Positions 62,283 to 64,000 of a stretch of DNA of 64,000 nucleotides are shown in pieces. This DNA comes from Stutzerimonas stutzeri (GTDB lineage Bacteria; Pseudomonadota; Gammaproteobacteria; Pseudomonadales; Pseudomonadaceae). The notes under the pieces are model-generated. The model ran no database searches. It was not told the DNA's origin and was given only the letters and a program-made list of their open reading frames with translations. Made by a program: the position numbers and the translations under genes. Positions within the stretch are counted from its first letter, which is position 1. Each line of letters starts with the position of its first letter. The stretch spans positions 2,300,660-2,364,659 of the forward strand of contig NZ_CP007441.1 in NCBI RefSeq assembly GCF_000590475.1, read 5' to 3'.

Positions 62283-63668
62283 TCACGCCGGATTGATGTT
62301 CTGGTTGATGCGAAAGAGGTTCGCCGGGTCGAATTTCCTTTTCAGGTCTACCAGTCGCTGATAGCTCGCACCATAGGCGAAGGCGATGCGATCAGTTTCA
62401 TCACCGGTAAGGAAGTTTACGTAGGCGCCACCACTGGCAAAGGACTGGGTTCGTGTAAAGAACTCACGCGCCCAGGCAATGCAGCGTGCATCTTCGGCAG
62501 CCGTTTCCCACCGAGCATGTACGTTCAGCACATAGTTGGCATCGCGATTCGAGTAAGCCATGACCTCAGGTTGGATTCGCCCCGTCTGGCCACCTATCGT
62601 GGCAACGAATATCTCGCATTGTGAGGAAGGTAGTGCACCGGCGTATTCGATGATGGCATCAATCGCCCCCTCATCAAGCATCGAGAAATTGTGGGATTTC
62701 CAGTAGTTCCGGGCGCCTGCTGTCAACAATGGATCGAACGCCTGCTGCCAGGCGACATACGGCTGCACACCGATGTGCTCGCCGTAGGCAGAACCAAATT
62801 CTCTCAGCGCCTCGATATATTTCTCGCCCTCGCCAGGATCGCCTGCGTAACAAACAGCCATCGCCACGATTTCTTTCCCGTGGACCTCCTCGGGCAGGAA
62901 CGGCAAAGGCGGCGCCTTGCGAGTGATCATCCAAAGGTTGAGTTCGTCCGGCATCGTTTCGGTGAAACGGGCGAACTGCGTCATTACCGATTTCGCTTGC
63001 TCGAAAGGGAAGACGATGAGGCCACAAAGCACGTCCGGCCCCACCGGATGCAGTTGAAACTCGAAGCGGGTGACGATGCCGAAGTTGCCACCCCCGCCGC
63101 GAAGCCCCCAGAACAGATCGGCGTTTTCCGTTTCACTGGCGTGCAACTGACGGCCGTCGGCTACGATCACGTCCATGCCTAGCAGGTTGTCTATGGTCAT
63201 GCCGTATTTTCGACTGAGCCAGCCGAAGCCGCCCCCGAGCGTCAGCCCGGCAACTCCCGTAGTGGAGTTTATGCCAAGGGGCGTGGCTAAGCCGTGCGCT
63301 TGCGCGGCGGCATCGAAATCAGAAAGCGTGCAGCCTGGCTCAACATAACCTCGGCGTTGCTCCTGATCGATTTTGACCCCCTTCATAAGCGAGAGATCGA
63401 TCATCAGGCCATCGTCGCAGACGGCATTCCCGGCGATGTTGTGCCCGCCGCCGCGTACGGAGAACGGCACCTCGTGTTGGCGGACGAGGTCTACAGACCG
63501 GACCACGTCCTCGGGCGATATGCAGCGGGCGATCATTGACGGCCTGCGATCGATCATGGCGTTCCAGATCTGGCGAACTTCGTTGTATTGCGGATCTTCG
63601 GGGAAAATTATTGGGCCTGCGAATTCGGCCTTGAATGCCTCAATCGCGGTATGGGAAAGCCGGTTCAT
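62283..63668 (-). CDS. FAD-binding oxidoreductase, berberine-bridge-enzyme-like
   Basis: A 461-residue flavoenzyme with FAD_binding_4 (about 40-180; VRGGGHNIAGNAV) and a C-terminal BBE segment (GASYQRLVDLKRKFDPANLF). The His in GGGHN should carry covalent 8-alpha FAD; the second cysteine linkage of bicovalent enzymes is not evident (GVAGLTLGGGFGW has no Cys). Substrates of such enzymes include oligosaccharides and secondary metabolites, so no specific reaction is assigned. ATG 63668 (MNRLSHTAI) is chosen; the frame is open to 63764 but the extra stretch is not family-like. It may not belong to the aldarate regulon. Confidence 0.88.
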   Translation of the reverse strand: MNRLSHTAIEAFKAEFAGPIIFPEDPQYNEVRQIWNAMIDRRPSMIARCISPEDVVRSVDLVRQHEVPFSVRGGGHNIAGNAVCDDGLMIDLSLMKGVKIDQEQRRGYVEPGCTLSDFDAAAQAHGLATPLGINSTTGVAGLTLGGGFGWLSRKYGMTIDNLLGMDVIVADGRQLHASETENADLFWGLRGGGGNFGIVTRFEFQLHPVGPDVLCGLIVFPFEQAKSVMTQFARFTETMPDELNLWMITRKAPPLPFLPEEVHGKEIVAMAVCYAGDPGEGEKYIEALREFGSAYGEHIGVQPYVAWQQAFDPLLTAGARNYWKSHNFSMLDEGAIDAIIEYAGALPSSQCEIFVATIGGQTGRIQPEVMAYSNRDANYVLNVHARWETAAEDARCIAWAREFFTRTQSFASGGAYVNFLTGDETDRIAFAYGASYQRLVDLKRKFDPANLFRINQNINPA

Positions 63669-63971
63669 GACGATCACCGTTAGGTATGCCGGAGGGCACG
63701 GATAACACGGCCCTCGGCGGGATGTGAGGACTACGACCAGTCTGGCGATAAGTCCATGCCTCACAGCAGCCCATGATCAGCATTTCGTCAGCGGAAATCA
63801 CAGTATAGGCGCGCCTGTCAATAGAAAGCGGTTGTTTACGGATTTTCACGTTACTTGATGCCTGTCTCGCCCTGTTTAAGAACCCCAAGCAAAAAAAAGC
63901 CCGTCACGAGGACGGGCGAAAGTTTCCGCAACAGGAGCGAGGAGCGTTGCGTCCAGCGTGGTGGATGCCGC
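63669..63971. other. Intergenic region at the right end
   Basis: No gene is supported here. A minus-strand frame (63640-63888) shows no recognised domain and overlaps the preceding gene. A strong terminator lies at 63892-63917. Confidence 0.5.
63891..63917 (-). terminator. Terminator of the minus-strand gene at the right edge
   Basis: On the minus strand GCCCGTC-CTCGT-GACGGGC is followed by a run of eight T (AAAAAAAA at 63891-63898 on the plus strand). The stem is seven perfect GC-rich pairs. Confidence 0.85.
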
Positions 63972-64000
63972 TTACAGAATCGACAATGGGTACTGAATGA
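63972..64000 (-). CDS. 3' end of a minus-strand gene, possibly an OprD-type porin
   Basis: Only eight residues before the TAA are in the window, reading IQYPLSIL. They resemble the C-terminal strand of OprD-family porins (aromatic, then YPLxxL-like), as I remember them. The terminator 55 bases downstream supports a gene ending here. Uronate and aldarate loci often carry OprD-like porins, which would fit. The identification is tentative. Confidence 0.4.

Overview
The window looks like a chromosomal segment of a high-GC gammaproteobacterium of the Pseudomonas/Stutzerimonas (P. stutzeri-like) group. The evidence is the order gacA-uvrC-pgsA-tRNA-Gly with a TTG-started gacA, a 23-residue PqqA with a detached pqqF, a uronate dehydrogenase very close to what I remember of the Pseudomonas enzyme, and a short LOV protein of the Pseudomonas PpSB type. 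No insertion sequence, phage, integrase or CRISPR array is visible. Species assignment is inference.

Layout. 1-1132: end of a polar amino acid ABC transporter. 1145-6749: sirtuin, CPD photolyase with a DUF523/DUF1722 partner, a TIGR01777 epimerase-like protein and ferrochelatase, around a perfect TTGTACA-N12-TGTACAA operator. 6820-11203: a large PAS/GGDEF/EAL protein, a short LOV photoreceptor and a MerR regulator of the B12-independent (class II) LitR type; with the operator this forms a blue-light response locus. 11330-13864: pqqF. 13971-20479: a diguanylate cyclase, an apparently frameshifted potassium channel, and small housekeeping genes (GFA, VOC, DUF421, 3'-5' exonuclease, MFS). 20849-26271: pqqABCDE plus an S9 peptidase. 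27628-31431: arsenic island, arsR-arsH-ynfA-gap-arsJ divergent from acr3. 31749-36966: gacA, uvrC, pgsA, three tRNAs (Gly, Cys, Leu) and small envelope or hypothetical proteins.

37175-62188 is a sugar-acid region of about 25 kb. It holds a FadR-type GntR regulator, an EamA exporter, a TRAP transporter with a lactonase and uronate dehydrogenase, two talarate/galactarate-type dehydratases around a LysR gene, a TctABC transporter with one glucarate dehydratase, and a plus-strand operon. That operon runs kdgD, 2-oxoglutarate semialdehyde dehydrogenase, a second glucarate dehydratase, galactarate dehydratase, a GlcD-like flavin oxidase, a D-2-hydroxyacid dehydrogenase and an aldose-1-epimerase. 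Together they would import hexuronates and aldarates, oxidise uronate to aldarate (Udh plus lactonase), dehydrate it, and convert 5-dehydro-4-deoxyglucarate through 2-oxoglutarate semialdehyde to 2-oxoglutarate. A shared motif, TTGTnnGATRAC, occurs upstream of the GntR gene, in the udh/dehydratase divergent region, and (with one degenerate copy) in the gudD/kdgD divergent region; it is the best candidate for the regulator's operator.

62283-64000: a BBE-type flavin oxidase and, at the right edge, the last residues of what may be an OprD-type porin on the minus strand, followed by its terminator.
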